Shown piece by piece: positions 36,014-46,385 of a DNA stretch of 64,000 nucleotides. Origin of the DNA: Dermatophilus congolensis (GTDB lineage Bacteria > Actinomycetota > Actinomycetes > Actinomycetales > Dermatophilaceae); the NCBI RefSeq assembly GCF_900187045.1, contig NZ_LT906453.1, forward strand, positions 744,001 to 808,000, in the 5' to 3' direction. Made by a program: the position numbers and the translations under genes. Position 1 is the first letter of the stretch; each line of letters opens with the position of its first letter. The notes beneath the pieces were generated by a model that saw only the letters and a list, made by a program, of their open reading frames with translations, had not been told where the DNA came from and did not search any database.

Positions 36014-37054
36014 GTGCATTCTTCTGTGCCTTCGCTGCGTCCTGCGTGTGTGTCTTCTTGGCCAACTTTGGCGGAATTGCTTGATTCCTCGAGTGTGGTC
36101 CGTATTCCTATGAACACGCGTTTCCGTGGGGTGACTCATCGGGAGGCCATGCTTTTTCGAGGGCCTACTGGCTGGGGGGAGTGGTCGCCTTTTGTGGAGT
36201 ATGGCCCGGCTGAGTCCTCACGGTGGTTGGCTGCGGCGATTGAGGCTGCCTGGTGCGGCTGGCCTGAACCTGTTCGTGAAGTTGTTCCGGTCAACGCCAC
36301 GGTTCCAGCTGTGCCAGCTAATCGAGTGGCGGACATTCTCGATCGTTATGACGGGTTCGCTGCGGTGAAGGTCAAGGTGGCTGAGCAGGGGCAGAGCTTA
36401 GCTGAGGATGCGGATAGGGTTGCAGCGGTCCGGGATTATGTTGGAGTGGACGTCCCGGTGCGTTTGGATGCTAATGCGGGCTGGGACGTGCGCGCCGCGA
36501 TGGAGGCTATTGCTGTGTTGTCGCGGTACAGCCTCGAGTATGTAGAGCAGCCTGTGGCTGAGGTGGAGGATTTGGCGCGTCTTCGTCGTGCTCTTGTGAC
36601 GGCGGGTCGCAGTGTGCGTATCGCTGCTGATGAGTCGATCCGTAAGGCGGAAGATCCTTTACGAGTTGCTCGTGCTGAGGCTGCTGATCTCATTGTGGTC
36701 AAGGTTGCGCCGTTGGGGGGGGTGCGCCGTGCCCTTGAGATTGCTGAGCAGGTGGGGTTACCGACTGTGGTGAGTAGTGCTTTGGACACTTCGGTGGGTA
36801 TTGGGGCTGGGGTGGCGCTTGCGGCTGCGCTTCCAGAGCTTGAGTTTGCGTGTGGTTTAGGCACGGTTGCGTTGCTGGCTGGGGATGTATCGCGCAGTTC
36901 GTTGGTGCCTAGGGGAGGGGTGCTTCCGGTGGGGTGTGTAGAGGTGGATTCAGGTTTGGTGGAGCAGTTTGAGGTGCCTGTGGAGCGGGTGCAGTGGTGG
37001 AATCAACGGTTGGGGGGCGCTTATCGCTATGTGTGTGATTCTCCAGGACTTTGA
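36014..37054 (+). CDS. menC: MenC, o-succinylbenzoate synthase
   Basis: Enolase-superfamily enzyme that dehydrates SHCHC to o-succinylbenzoate in menaquinone synthesis. The N-terminal TRFRGVTHREAMLF and GWGEWSPFVEYG fit actinobacterial MenC. Catalytic residues follow in AAVKVKVAE (KxK), RLDANAGWD (metal Asp), EYVEQPV (metal Glu), IAADESI (metal Asp) and VVKVAPLGG (second Lys). The frame opens at GTG 35975; GTG 36014, with AGGAT 6 bases upstream, is preferred, and GTG 36050 is also possible. It is separated from menA/E/B and on the opposite strand. Confidence 0.9.
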   Translation: MHSSVPSLRPACVSSWPTLAELLDSSSVVRIPMNTRFRGVTHREAMLFRGPTGWGEWSPFVEYGPAESSRWLAAAIEAAWCGWPEPVREVVPVNATVPAVPANRVADILDRYDGFAAVKVKVAEQGQSLAEDADRVAAVRDYVGVDVPVRLDANAGWDVRAAMEAIAVLSRYSLEYVEQPVAEVEDLARLRRALVTAGRSVRIAADESIRKAEDPLRVARAEAADLIVVKVAPLGGVRRALEIAEQVGLPTVVSSALDTSVGIGAGVALAAALPELEFACGLGTVALLAGDVSRSSLVPRGGVLPVGCVEVDSGLVEQFEVPVERVQWWNQRLGGAYRYVCDSPGL

Positions 37055-37527
37055 GGGGATATATCAGGTGCGTGAGGTTCCTGTAAATATAAGATTGGTC
37101 TTTTCGGGAAAGTCAGATAATTTGTAAATATTTTGCAGAAAATCTGGCCATCAGGATCACCTATTTGTGTCCTATGTCACTTTGAGTGCTTATGTCCTGA
37201 TGGTGGCTGTTTTTTGAATGAGGTGTGCTGCTGACTGCCACCTCTCCTGCCTTCTCTCGAGTGAAAGTCGCTGGAGGATGGCATCGGAGGCCCCGGCATC
37301 TGAGGTGGGTTCTTGGGGGAGAACACCTCAATAGTTTCAAGATTTCTTTGTCTTGGTCGATCCTTATCTCTTGTAGAGGTCAAGATTTCGGTGTGGTTAT
37401 GCGGGGTTCTTGCCGCTGCGTCCGGTGCTGATAACACTGGGTAAATAAAAATATATGAGGGCGATCGACTGACTCCTCGATACCCGGTTGCCATTGCCCT
37501 TCATCTTCTTAGAGGAAAGGTCCGGTC
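37055..37527 (+). promoter_or_regulatory. Long AT-richer leader upstream of the amidohydrolase
   Basis: 473 bases without a convincing gene and visibly richer in A and T than the flanks. An inverted repeat, CCATCAGGA (37148-37156) with TCCTGATGG (37195-37203), is followed by GGCTGTTTTTTG, resembling a large-loop terminator or attenuator. Further on, AATAAAAATATATGAGG (about 37443-37460) is promoter-like. AGGAAAGG marks the ribosome-binding site just before 37528. No known riboswitch class was recognised. Confidence 0.4.
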
Positions 37528-38745
37528 GTGTCTATCGCTGATATCACCGCCAAGGTTCCGGCATTAGCTGAAATGCAGGAGACTCTTTACAAGCACCTCC
37601 ATGAGAACCCTGAACTTTCCATGGTCGAGACTGAAACTCGCGCACTCATCGCGGGCAAGCTTACTGAGTACGGTTATGACGTCAAGGAAATTGGCGGCGG
37701 CGTGGTAGGAGTCCTGGCCAATGGTCAGGGGCGCACCGTCTTGTTCCGCGCAGATATCGATGCTCTTCCCGTGCAGGAAGCAACCGGCCTTGACTACGCC
37801 TCAACAAAGGTCATGAAAGATCAGGACGGCATCGAACAGCCCGTTATGCACGCGTGCGGTCACGACATGCATGTCGTCGCTGGCCTTGGCGCTGCTCAGC
37901 TGCTTGCTGAGCATAAAGACACCTGGAGCGGTACATACATCGCCCTGTTCCAGCCCGCAGAGGAAACTGCTCAGGGCGCCCAATCCATGGTGGATGCTGG
38001 ACTCATTGACGCGATTCCAAAGCCTGATGTGTGCCTAGGGCAGCATGTGTTGGCTGCCCCCGTAGCTGGCAAAGTAGCGGTTGCGTCCGGGCCGATCCTG
38101 TCAACCGCGGTGTCTGCCAAAGTCACCGTGTATGGCAAGGGGTCCCACGGTTCCATGCCGCACTTGGGTGTCGACCCGGTCTTGCTTGCCTCCTCCATCG
38201 TGATGCGTTTGCAGTCTGTGGTGGCCCGCGAGATTGCCCCCAGCGACTTTGGCGTCATCACTATCGGTGCGCTACAGGCCGGACAAAAAGCCAACATCAT
38301 TCCTGATCATGCTGAGCTGCGCATCAACTTCCGTGCCTACTCCGAGGACATTCGTGACCAGCTCGTTGAGGCGATGGAACGCATCGTCAAAGCCGAATGC
38401 GAGGCTTCGCGTAGCCCTAGAGAACCAGAGTTTGAGTACTCCGATCGTTATCCGCTCACCGACAACGATGAGCAGGCTGCCCTGACCGTCACCGAAGCGC
38501 TTCGTGAAGGGCTGGGGGCCGAGCGTGTTGAGCACATGCCTCCTGTTACTGCTTCGGAAGATTTCAGCAACATTCCTCGCGCTTTCGACGTTCCCTACGT
38601 CTATTGGGGTTTCGGTGGCTACACCGAAGGTTCCCCGGTTTATCCGAACCACAACCCCAGTTTCGCGCCAGCTATTCAACCGACGCTGACCACCGGCACC
38701 GAAGCCGCCGTTTCGGCGGTTCTTGGTTTCCTCCGCAAAGCGTGA
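37528..38745 (+). CDS. M20 family amidohydrolase
   Basis: A 405-residue metal-dependent amidohydrolase of the M20/hippurate-hydrolase group, cleaving N-acyl amino acids or similar amides. Metal-binding motifs are seen as MHACGHDMHV (residues ~109-118), FQPAEETAQGA (~138-148), the dimerisation-domain GKGSHGSMPHLGVDP, and TASEDFS near the end. The GTG start has AGGAAAGG 7-8 bases upstream. It is followed after 82 bases by an MFS transporter in the same direction, so an uptake-or-export-and-hydrolysis pair is likely, but the substrate is unknown. Confidence 0.9.
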   Translation: MSIADITAKVPALAEMQETLYKHLHENPELSMVETETRALIAGKLTEYGYDVKEIGGGVVGVLANGQGRTVLFRADIDALPVQEATGLDYASTKVMKDQDGIEQPVMHACGHDMHVVAGLGAAQLLAEHKDTWSGTYIALFQPAEETAQGAQSMVDAGLIDAIPKPDVCLGQHVLAAPVAGKVAVASGPILSTAVSAKVTVYGKGSHGSMPHLGVDPVLLASSIVMRLQSVVAREIAPSDFGVITIGALQAGQKANIIPDHAELRINFRAYSEDIRDQLVEAMERIVKAECEASRSPREPEFEYSDRYPLTDNDEQAALTVTEALREGLGAERVEHMPPVTASEDFSNIPRAFDVPYVYWGFGGYTEGSPVYPNHNPSFAPAIQPTLTTGTEAAVSAVLGFLRKA

Positions 38746-38827
38746 TCTCCGTTCGGGTGGGTCACCACCTTCCCGTTCCCCCAACCGGCGCCTTTCCCCG
38801 CGGCGTCTGAGAAAGAAGGTCCCCCAC

Positions 38828-40462
38828 ATGAATGCCACTGACACCACCCCACCCGTGGGTTACCAAGGCACGGAAAAGCTCCTTTGGGGCATCGTGCTTG
38901 CTGTCATCACGTTCTGGTTGTTCGCTGGAACAGCTGGCACCGTCGCGCCAGCCATCATGGCTGATGTCAACGCTGGCGGAAAACAGTACGTCGACGCATC
39001 GTCGATGAACTTAGCTGTGAGCATTACCGCGCTGTTCTCAGGTCTGTTTATCGTGCTCATGGGTGGCACAGCTGACAAAGTTGGTCGTGTCAAGATCACC
39101 CAGGTCGGAATCATCGCGGGCATTATCGGATCCGCGCTGTTGCTGTTCTCTTCTGGCCCGTTGGCTCTGCCGTTGCTGCTCACCGGCCGCGCTATCCAGG
39201 GTTTCTCGGCGGCCTGCATCATGCCAGCGTCCATGGCGTTGGTGAAGTCCTACTGGGATGGCCCGGCCCGTCAACGTGCAGTATCGATGTGGTCTATCGG
39301 TAGCTGGGGCGGTTCTGGACTTGCTGCTCTCTTTGGTGGCTTCGTTGTTCAGTACGTCGGTTGGAGGGGCATTTTCGCTGCCTCCATCGTCATCTCGGTG
39401 ATCGCCTTTGTGATGATCTGGGGAACTCCCGAAAACAAGGTTGCCAGCACTGGCCGTCGTGCGGCCTTCGACATCGTCGGCCTCATCTTGTTCATTGTCG
39501 GCACTTTGTCTCTCATGATCGTGCTGCTCTTCGGTAAGAAGCTCGGTTGGGGCAGCCCGACTGTTTTGGGACTTGCGGTTCTTGCTGTCTTGGCGTGGGG
39601 CACATTCGTCTTTGTTGAGCGTGGCAAAGCCAATCCGTTTATTGATTTCACGCTCTTCAAAAACACCACTTTCACCGGTGCCACGCTCAGTAACTTCTTG
39701 CTTAATGCCACGATCGGCATGCTCATCGTCAGCCAGCAGCTCATTCAGCTTGCTGGTCGCAAAGCTGATGGGTCTGCTTACACCGCATGGGATGCTGGCC
39801 TGCTGACAATTGGTTATGCCGTGTTCATCATTGCGTTCATCCGCGTTGGTGAAAAGCTGCTGCAGCGTTTCGGACCTCGTAAACCGATGCTGTGGGGCAC
39901 CCTCATCGTCATCACGGCCTGCCTGTTGCTCATGATGACGCACCTGCTCATCGGCCAGTACGTAGTTATGGCGATCATCGCTTACTGCCTCTTCGGTTTT
40001 GGTCTGGCGTTTTATGCCACGCCTTCGACTGACGCTGCTTTGTCTAACCTTCCTGCTGCGCAGGCCGGTTCGGGTGCTGGTATTTACAAGATGGCCTCTA
40101 GCCTCGGTGGCGCTATCGGCGCGGCAATTTCTTTGGCAGTTTTCACCGCTATGGCCAGCGTGCCTGCGGACATTGTTGGCAATGTGCTTCACATGCAGGG
40201 CCGTGTGGACAACATTGGGCTGCGCCAGGCGGGCATGATCGCGCTGGGAGTCAACCTGGTCTTCTTGCTCCTTGCGATCATCGCGATTGTGATGACTGTT
40301 CCTAAGGGAATGGGTAGGAAGGAGGCGAGCAAGCCCGAAGGCACGCCTGCTCCGGCTGCGCAGCACACGCTTGATGAAGAGAAGGCGGTTGTGTTGGGTC
40401 GTCTTGCTGAGCTTCCTCTGGCCACTCTTAAGGATCTGGAAGGGCGTGCCTACAAGGAGTAG
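38828..40462 (+). CDS. MFS transporter, 14-TM drug-exporter type
   Basis: Major facilitator protein of 544 residues with about 14 hydrophobic segments, as in the DHA2 drug:proton antiporters. The motif GGTADKVGRVKI between helices 2 and 3 corresponds to MFS motif A, and GRAIQGFSAACIMPASMAL in helix 4-5 to the antiporter motif region. The long C-terminal cytosolic tail is charged. The ATG at 38828 is used since GAAGGT lies about 9 bases upstream; the longer frame only crosses the previous gene's end. It is probably co-transcribed with the amidohydrolase and followed by a strong terminator. Confidence 0.9.
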   Translation: MNATDTTPPVGYQGTEKLLWGIVLAVITFWLFAGTAGTVAPAIMADVNAGGKQYVDASSMNLAVSITALFSGLFIVLMGGTADKVGRVKITQVGIIAGIIGSALLLFSSGPLALPLLLTGRAIQGFSAACIMPASMALVKSYWDGPARQRAVSMWSIGSWGGSGLAALFGGFVVQYVGWRGIFAASIVISVIAFVMIWGTPENKVASTGRRAAFDIVGLILFIVGTLSLMIVLLFGKKLGWGSPTVLGLAVLAVLAWGTFVFVERGKANPFIDFTLFKNTTFTGATLSNFLLNATIGMLIVSQQLIQLAGRKADGSAYTAWDAGLLTIGYAVFIIAFIRVGEKLLQRFGPRKPMLWGTLIVITACLLLMMTHLLIGQYVVMAIIAYCLFGFGLAFYATPSTDAALSNLPAAQAGSGAGIYKMASSLGGAIGAAISLAVFTAMASVPADIVGNVLHMQGRVDNIGLRQAGMIALGVNLVFLLLAIIAIVMTVPKGMGRKEASKPEGTPAPAAQHTLDEEKAVVLGRLAELPLATLKDLEGRAYKE

Positions 40463-40477
40463 GGGCTGCTTTGGTCC

Positions 40478-40524
40478 AACCAGGTGGCCGCTCGTCTCGT
40501 GAAGAGGTCAGCGGCCACCTGGTT
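40478..40524. terminator. Terminator after the MFS gene
   Basis: A perfect 15-bp stem (40478-40492 with 40510-40524) with a 17-base loop, followed by TTTTGTTTT. It lies between the convergent MFS and THUMP-like methyltransferase genes, 49 bases before the stop of the latter. Confidence 0.85.
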
Positions 40525-40572
40525 TTGTTTTGCCTGTTTGTCCCCTGCCGGGGTTTGTCACTCAGTGGTGGT

Positions 40573-41793
40573 TCAGTCGCGTTCGACGATAAGGAAAGCT
40601 GGGCAGTCCGCGACACTGGTCAAAATGCCGATGGTTTCGGGGCCATTCCCATCGAGTTTGAGTTCGCGGCGGAATGTTTCGGGAGCGATGCGTCCTCCGC
40701 GTCGTTTAAGGGTGAGTCGTCCGCTGCCGCGTTCGCGTAGCCAGGCTCGGACGCGTTTGGGGTTGGGTTTCATGGCAGCGATGACGGTGTATCGGGTGGC
40801 CCAGGGCAGTTCGGTGCGGGTAGGCGAGGTGACGTAGCCGACGTGAGGGGCTAGTTCGGTTCCGTCGACGGCGGCGGTAAGGGCGCCGGTGAGGTCGGCG
40901 GCAATGATGGCTTTATCGGGTTCGTAGAGGTGGGTTCCTTCGCTGGGGAGTGTGGCGGCGTAGGGGTGGGTGGTGGGTGTGTCGTTTTGATGGATGTGGA
41001 TGGGTGGGTGGTTGCCCAAGATGGTGGCGGTTCGGCCGGGCTGTTCGGCCAAGGGGCCCCACCAGATGGCGCATTCGAGGACGTCGCCGTGCAGGGAGGT
41101 CCATTCGGCTTGGGTTTGGTCGGGGATGCGGTTGCGGGGGAATGCGGGGGAGAGTTTGGCGCCGGTGGCGGGGATCTGGGTGGCGACGGACTCGACGAAG
41201 GACCATGGTGGGCTGATGGTGTCGAGGTTGTGTAGGCGGGTGGCCTTGCCTGTGGAGGTGGCGTGGGTGGTGTCGCGGCGGGCTGGGTCGAGCCAAATGC
41301 CGGTGTGGGTGGTGTCAGTGGGGAGGGGAGTGTCTTCGGCTAGTCCTGTGTGTGCTTCGGCGTGGGGGAAGTGACGCAGGTTGAGGGCGGCTAGGGCTGC
41401 GGTGGCGGGGTCGGCGTCGATGGCGGTGACGGCGATGCCCAGGCTGGCGAAGGTCATAGCGTCGGAGCCGATGCCGCAGCCGAGGTCGTGGATGTGGTGG
41501 ATATTGGCGCGTACGTAGCGGTGTGCGTGGTGTGCGGCGATTTCTAGGCGAGTGGCTTGTTCGAGTGCGTCGGGGGTGAAGAGCATGCCGTCGGCGAATT
41601 CGCCGAATTTGTCGGCTGCTTTGGCGCGTAGGCGGGATTGGGTGAGTGCGGCGGCGATGAGGTCGGCGGGGTAGCCGGCGTTGCGTAGTTCGGTGTTGAG
41701 TGCGGCGGCGTGGGTTTCGTCGTATGGGGGGAGGGCGGCCAGCAGGCTCCATCCTTGGGGTGAGGCGAGTTGGTGCACTGTGGCGAGGTCCAT
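40573..41793 (-). CDS. Class I SAM-dependent methyltransferase with THUMP-like domain
   Basis: A 406-residue protein with a Rossmann methyltransferase core: the SAM-binding DLGCGIGSDAMTFA is near residues 103-116, followed by AIDADPATAALAALN and the catalytic-loop-like WLDPARRD. The C-terminal ~70 residues are the THUMP-like domain (PNPKRVRAWLRERGSGRLTLKRRG). The gene is conserved just upstream of groES in actinobacteria, as here, divergently transcribed. An RNA substrate is inferred from the THUMP-like part. Coding-strand composition is A/C-rich. ATG at 41793. Confidence 0.88.
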   Translation of the reverse strand: MDLATVHQLASPQGWSLLAALPPYDETHAAALNTELRNAGYPADLIAAALTQSRLRAKAADKFGEFADGMLFTPDALEQATRLEIAAHHAHRYVRANIHHIHDLGCGIGSDAMTFASLGIAVTAIDADPATAALAALNLRHFPHAEAHTGLAEDTPLPTDTTHTGIWLDPARRDTTHATSTGKATRLHNLDTISPPWSFVESVATQIPATGAKLSPAFPRNRIPDQTQAEWTSLHGDVLECAIWWGPLAEQPGRTATILGNHPPIHIHQNDTPTTHPYAATLPSEGTHLYEPDKAIIAADLTGALTAAVDGTELAPHVGYVTSPTRTELPWATRYTVIAAMKPNPKRVRAWLRERGSGRLTLKRRGGRIAPETFRRELKLDGNGPETIGILTSVADCPAFLIVERD

Positions 41794-41863
41794 GTGCTCA
41801 TCTTCTCGTGTTGTGTTGGGTTGGGCGATTTATGCACGTCGGGTTGGGTGTGGGGAATTATTT

Positions 41864-41890
41864 CTGGCACTCGAGTTGACCGAGTGCCAG
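41864..41890 (+). promoter_or_regulatory. CIRCE operator 1 (HrcA site) of groESL
   Basis: A perfect palindrome CTGGCACTC-N9-GAGTGCCAG, matching CIRCE (TTAGCACTC-N9-GAGTGCTAA) in core and spacing. The -35 hexamer of the predicted promoter lies inside its spacer. Confidence 0.88.
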
Positions 41891-41904
41891 ACCAGGCCTA
41901 AATT
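41876..41904 (+). promoter_or_regulatory. groESL promoter
   Basis: TTGACC at 41876-41881, 17-base spacer, TAAATT at 41899-41904. The -35 lies in the spacer of CIRCE 1 and the likely start point near 41911 lies at the left end of CIRCE 2. The transcript would have a leader of about 210 bases before groES. Confidence 0.7.
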
Positions 41905-41909
41905 CAGAG

Positions 41910-41936
41910 TTAGCACTCGTGATGTTCAAGTGCCAG
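41910..41936 (+). promoter_or_regulatory. CIRCE operator 2 (imperfect) of groESL
   Basis: TTAGCACTC-N9-AAGTGCCAG. The left arm is a perfect CIRCE arm; the right arm matches 6 of 9 bases. It covers the predicted transcription start. Confidence 0.75.
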
Positions 41937-42120
41937 CTTTGCGAGGGTGTGTGAGGTTCGCCGGTGGCGGTCCGGAGCAGCTCGCGGGTTGGCATGCATA
42001 CGCGGGTACGGCGACCGGGGCTTGCGAGTTCGACCCCCGCGACGGCGTTCGCGCACCCGGCCTCCGACAATCATCGAACTTGCCCGCACTGGGTGTGGGC
42101 CCGATCGGAAGGTCGAGAAC

Positions 42121-42417
42121 ATGTCGGTTTCTCTTAAGCCGCTCGAAGACCGCATCGTCGTCAAGTCCAGCGAGGCGGAGCAGACCACGGCTTCCGGCCT
42201 GGTTATTCCGGACACCGCTAAAGAAAAGCCCCAGGAGGGCGAGGTCCTGGCTGTGGGCCCGGGCCGTTGGAACGAGAAGGGTGACGCTCGTCTTCCCCTC
42301 GACGTCAAGGTCGGTGACAAGGTCATCTACAGCAAGTACGGCGGCACCGAGATCAAGGTTGGTGGCGAGGAGTACTTGATCCTGTCGGCCCGCGACATTC
42401 TGGCCGTCGTCGCCTGA
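42121..42417 (+). CDS. groES: GroES co-chaperonin
   Basis: Heptameric lid of the GroEL chamber. The 98-residue protein starts [20 protein letters not shown] and shows the mobile loop ([19 protein letters not shown]) that contacts GroEL, then [11 protein letters not shown] and [26 protein letters not shown]. The ATG at 42121 gives the family length; the frame upstream to 41947 is leader. Regulation is visible: a sigma-A-type promoter framed by two CIRCE boxes implies HrcA repression and heat induction. groEL follows after 116 bases. Confidence 0.97.
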   Translation: MSVSLKPLEDRIVVKSSEAEQTTASGLVIPDTAKEKPQEGEVLAVGPGRWNEKGDARLPLDVKVGDKVIYSKYGGTEIKVGGEEYLILSARDILAVVA

Positions 42418-42467
42418 TCCAGCGCAGTTCCGAGCACGGCGCGGGCCCATCGAGGCTCGCGTCGTGA

Positions 42468-44141
<1,674 letters not shown>

Positions 44142-44187
44142 GTGACGTGAACAGCTGGCTGCGAAGCTGGCTAATTCGTTAAAAAAG

Positions 44188-44223
44188 GGGCGGCCCCGCA
44201 CCAGTGATGGTGCGGGGCCGCCC
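44188..44223. terminator. Terminator between groEL and the GntP gene
   Basis: A perfect 16-bp GC-rich stem (44188-44203 with 44208-44223), 4-base loop GTGA, a six-A run on the left and a T-rich right flank. It can stop transcription from both convergent genes. Confidence 0.9.
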
Positions 44224-44240
44224 TTGTTGTAGTTGTGCAC

Positions 44241-45620
44241 CTAAAGCACGAGGAACACAGCGCTCGCAAGGACGAACCCAACGACTGATTGGATGGTTTG
44301 TTGCAGGGTCCAGGTGCGCAGTGTTGTTGCAACGTCCATGTTCAGCAGTCGCCCAACGAGCCAGAATCCGGAGTCGTTGACGTGGCTACCGAAAACGGAT
44401 CCGCTGGCTGTGGCTAGAGCGATGGCGACAACTTCTCCGGGGCTGTAGCCCGCTGCGGCAACAGACGGAGCCAAGAGTCCGGCGGTAGTGATGAGGGCGA
44501 CGGTTGCTGATCCTTGGGCGATGCGCATGGCTACGGAGATGAGGTATGCCGCGATGATGAGGGGTAGGCCGAGGTTGGTTAGGGATTGGGACAAGGCGGC
44601 TCCGATTCCCGATTCGCGTAGGACGCCACCGAACATTCCGCCTGCACCGGTGATGAGGACGACTGAGCAGATAGGTCCTAGTGCTGAGTCGAGGAGTTTT
44701 TCTAGGGCGGTGCCGTCGTTGCCGCGGCGGTGGCCTAGCAGGATCAGTGCGGTCAGTACGGAGATGAGCAGTGCGATGGGGGAGGAGCCCAGTGTGGTGA
44801 GGGTGGGGTACCAGGCTGTTTTTTTGTCAACGAATCCTGCTGCGCGTAGATAGTCCAGTCCGGTGTTCATGAAGATGAGCAGCATTGGCAGCAGCAGAAC
44901 GAACAGGACAGTGCGGACTCGGGGTGGGTTGGTGATGGAGGTGTTGGTTGTGTCGCCGAAAAGGGTGGTGGGTGCGGGGAAGGGGTAGGTGTGGGAGCAG
45001 ATGCGTCCCCAGATGATTCCGGAGATGTACCAGGTGGGGATTGCTACGAGTAGTCCCAAGGCGAGGAGTAGGCCCAGGTCGGCCCCGTAGGTTTCGGATG
45101 CGGTAACTGGACCTGGGTGGGGTGGGACGAAGACGTGCATGACGGAGAAGGCAGCGATGGCGGGGATGGCGTAGTGGAGGATGGGGCGCTGAAGCTGGGT
45201 GGCGATGGCGAAGATGACTGGCAGCATGACGATGAGGCCAGCGTCGAAGAACATGGGGAAGCCCATGAGGAGTGAGGCGATGCCCAGGGCGGTGGGGGCG
45301 TGTTTTTCGCCGAAGAGGTGGACGAGTCGTTCGGCGAGGATGTGGGCGCCGCCGGAGTGTTCGACGAGTTTGCCGAGCATGGCGCCCAGGCCGACGAGAA
45401 GGGCAACGGAGCCGAGTGTTTTGGAGAAGCTTTCGGTCAGGGTGGGGATGATGTGGCTGGTGGGTATGCCGGTGGCGAAGGCGGTGAGGAGGCTGACGAG
45501 GATGAGGGTGAGGAATGCGTGGAGGCGGAATCCTATGACGAGGATGAGGATGACGGTGATGGCTGCGGCTGCGATGCCAAGTAGTGGCCCGGCGCTCATG
45601 GTCTGGGTCCAAGTGTTCAT
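44241..45620 (-). CDS. GntP family permease (gluconate/organic acid transporter)
   Basis: Ion-linked permease of 459 residues with about 12-14 hydrophobic segments. GntP hallmarks are seen: FSKTLGSVALLVGLGAMLGK, LLMGFPMFFDAGLIVMLP, FVPPHPGPV, and near the end GSVFGSHVNDSGFWL. The exact substrate (gluconate, idonate or another hydroxy acid) cannot be told. The start at 45620 is chosen because AAGGAA lies 5 bases upstream; the frame opens 14 codons earlier. The gene interrupts the usual groEL-whiB-sigD synteny of actinobacteria, suggesting insertion. Confidence 0.9.
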   Translation of the reverse strand: MNTWTQTMSAGPLLGIAAAAITVILILVIGFRLHAFLTLILVSLLTAFATGIPTSHIIPTLTESFSKTLGSVALLVGLGAMLGKLVEHSGGAHILAERLVHLFGEKHAPTALGIASLLMGFPMFFDAGLIVMLPVIFAIATQLQRPILHYAIPAIAAFSVMHVFVPPHPGPVTASETYGADLGLLLALGLLVAIPTWYISGIIWGRICSHTYPFPAPTTLFGDTTNTSITNPPRVRTVLFVLLLPMLLIFMNTGLDYLRAAGFVDKKTAWYPTLTTLGSSPIALLISVLTALILLGHRRGNDGTALEKLLDSALGPICSVVLITGAGGMFGGVLRESGIGAALSQSLTNLGLPLIIAAYLISVAMRIAQGSATVALITTAGLLAPSVAAAGYSPGEVVAIALATASGSVFGSHVNDSGFWLVGRLLNMDVATTLRTWTLQQTIQSVVGFVLASAVFLVL

Positions 45621-45683
45621 TGATGTTCCTTGGGCAAGGTGAGGTTTGGGTATTGGGTTCATTGTGGTGTGTGGGCATGAAAG

Positions 45684-45718
45684 GAGGGCGGTCTCGCTGG
45701 GTGTGCGGGACCGCCCTC
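45684..45718. terminator. Hairpin after the whiB gene
   Basis: A 10-bp stem (45684-45693 with 45709-45718) extendable inward by four pairs including one G-U, leaving a 7-base loop. It lies 14 bases after the whiB stop on the minus strand and before the GntP gene. There is no strong T-tract. Confidence 0.5.
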
Positions 45719-45731
45719 GGTGGGTGTGGTT

Positions 45732-46025
45732 TTAGCTGGCGCGGCTGCGGCGGGCAGTGTTGCTGTGTTCTTCGCGTTGGGTTTCGGTGAGTCCTCCCCA
45801 GACGCCGTAGGGCTCGTTGACGTCGAGGGCGTGTTCGCGGCATTGGGGTTGTACAGGGCAGGAGGCGCAGATTTTTTGGGCTGCGTGGTCCCGGTTACGG
45901 CGGGCTGAGCCGCGTTCGCCTTCGGGGTGGAAAAAGATGGCGGGGTCGGCGTCGCGGCATGCGGCGTGCAGTTGCCAGTCCCATATGTCGGCGATGGGGC
46001 CGGGTAGGCGGGTCGCGTTGGTCAT
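45732..46025 (-). CDS. whiB3: WhiB family iron-sulfur transcriptional regulator (WhiB3/WhiD type)
   Basis: Redox-sensing 4Fe-4S protein that binds the sigma factor and controls genes. In 97 residues the four cluster ligands are C23, C53, C56 and C62 (C-x29-C-x2-C-x5-C), followed by the turn GVWGG at 74-78. The opening LPGPIADIWDWQLHAACR and FFHPEGERGSARRNR match the WhiB3/WhiD subgroup. The short basic C-terminal tail is the DNA-contact region. AAGGAAAA precedes the ATG. The position near groEL and sigD/guaB is as in mycobacteria, supporting the subgroup call. Confidence 0.88.
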   Translation of the reverse strand: MTNATRLPGPIADIWDWQLHAACRDADPAIFFHPEGERGSARRNRDHAAQKICASCPVQPQCREHALDVNEPYGVWGGLTETQREEHSNTARRSRAS

Positions 46026-46385
46026 TGGTTTTCCTTGTGCGTTCTGGTGTGAGTCTGTGGGGGTGAGGCGGACGTTCCTTCGTGAGGTGGTGACGCCTGG
46101 GGCGAACGCTGTGGGTATGTGGTCGTGTGTGTGGGTCGCTTTTGAGTTTGATGCCTCAAATCATTATTCGGCAGGAGGCTGGATTTGGGCTGGGTAATTC
46201 AGTTGTGTCGGGTGCGAATTAGGTTTGCTTGAAGCTGTGGGTGGTGTGCGCTGTGTTGTGGACCTGTTCGGCGCGTCCGATATTCTTTTGAGTGGGTGTT
46301 GCACTGTCTTGGGGGTGTTGGTGTGACCTTCCGGCTTGTCCGTCGTGCCAGTGGCGGTGGGTCTCGATCGTCAGGAGCAGGCTTA
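46026..46385. promoter_or_regulatory. Divergent whiB-sigD intergenic region
   Basis: 360 bases with no convincing gene. Toward sigD, TTGTGG (46256-46261) is followed after 17 bases by GATATT (46279-46284), or after 19 bases by TATTCT (46281-46286), a plausible promoter. An AT-richer patch lies at 46140-46170. AGGAG at 46373-46377 serves the sigD start. Confidence 0.35.
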
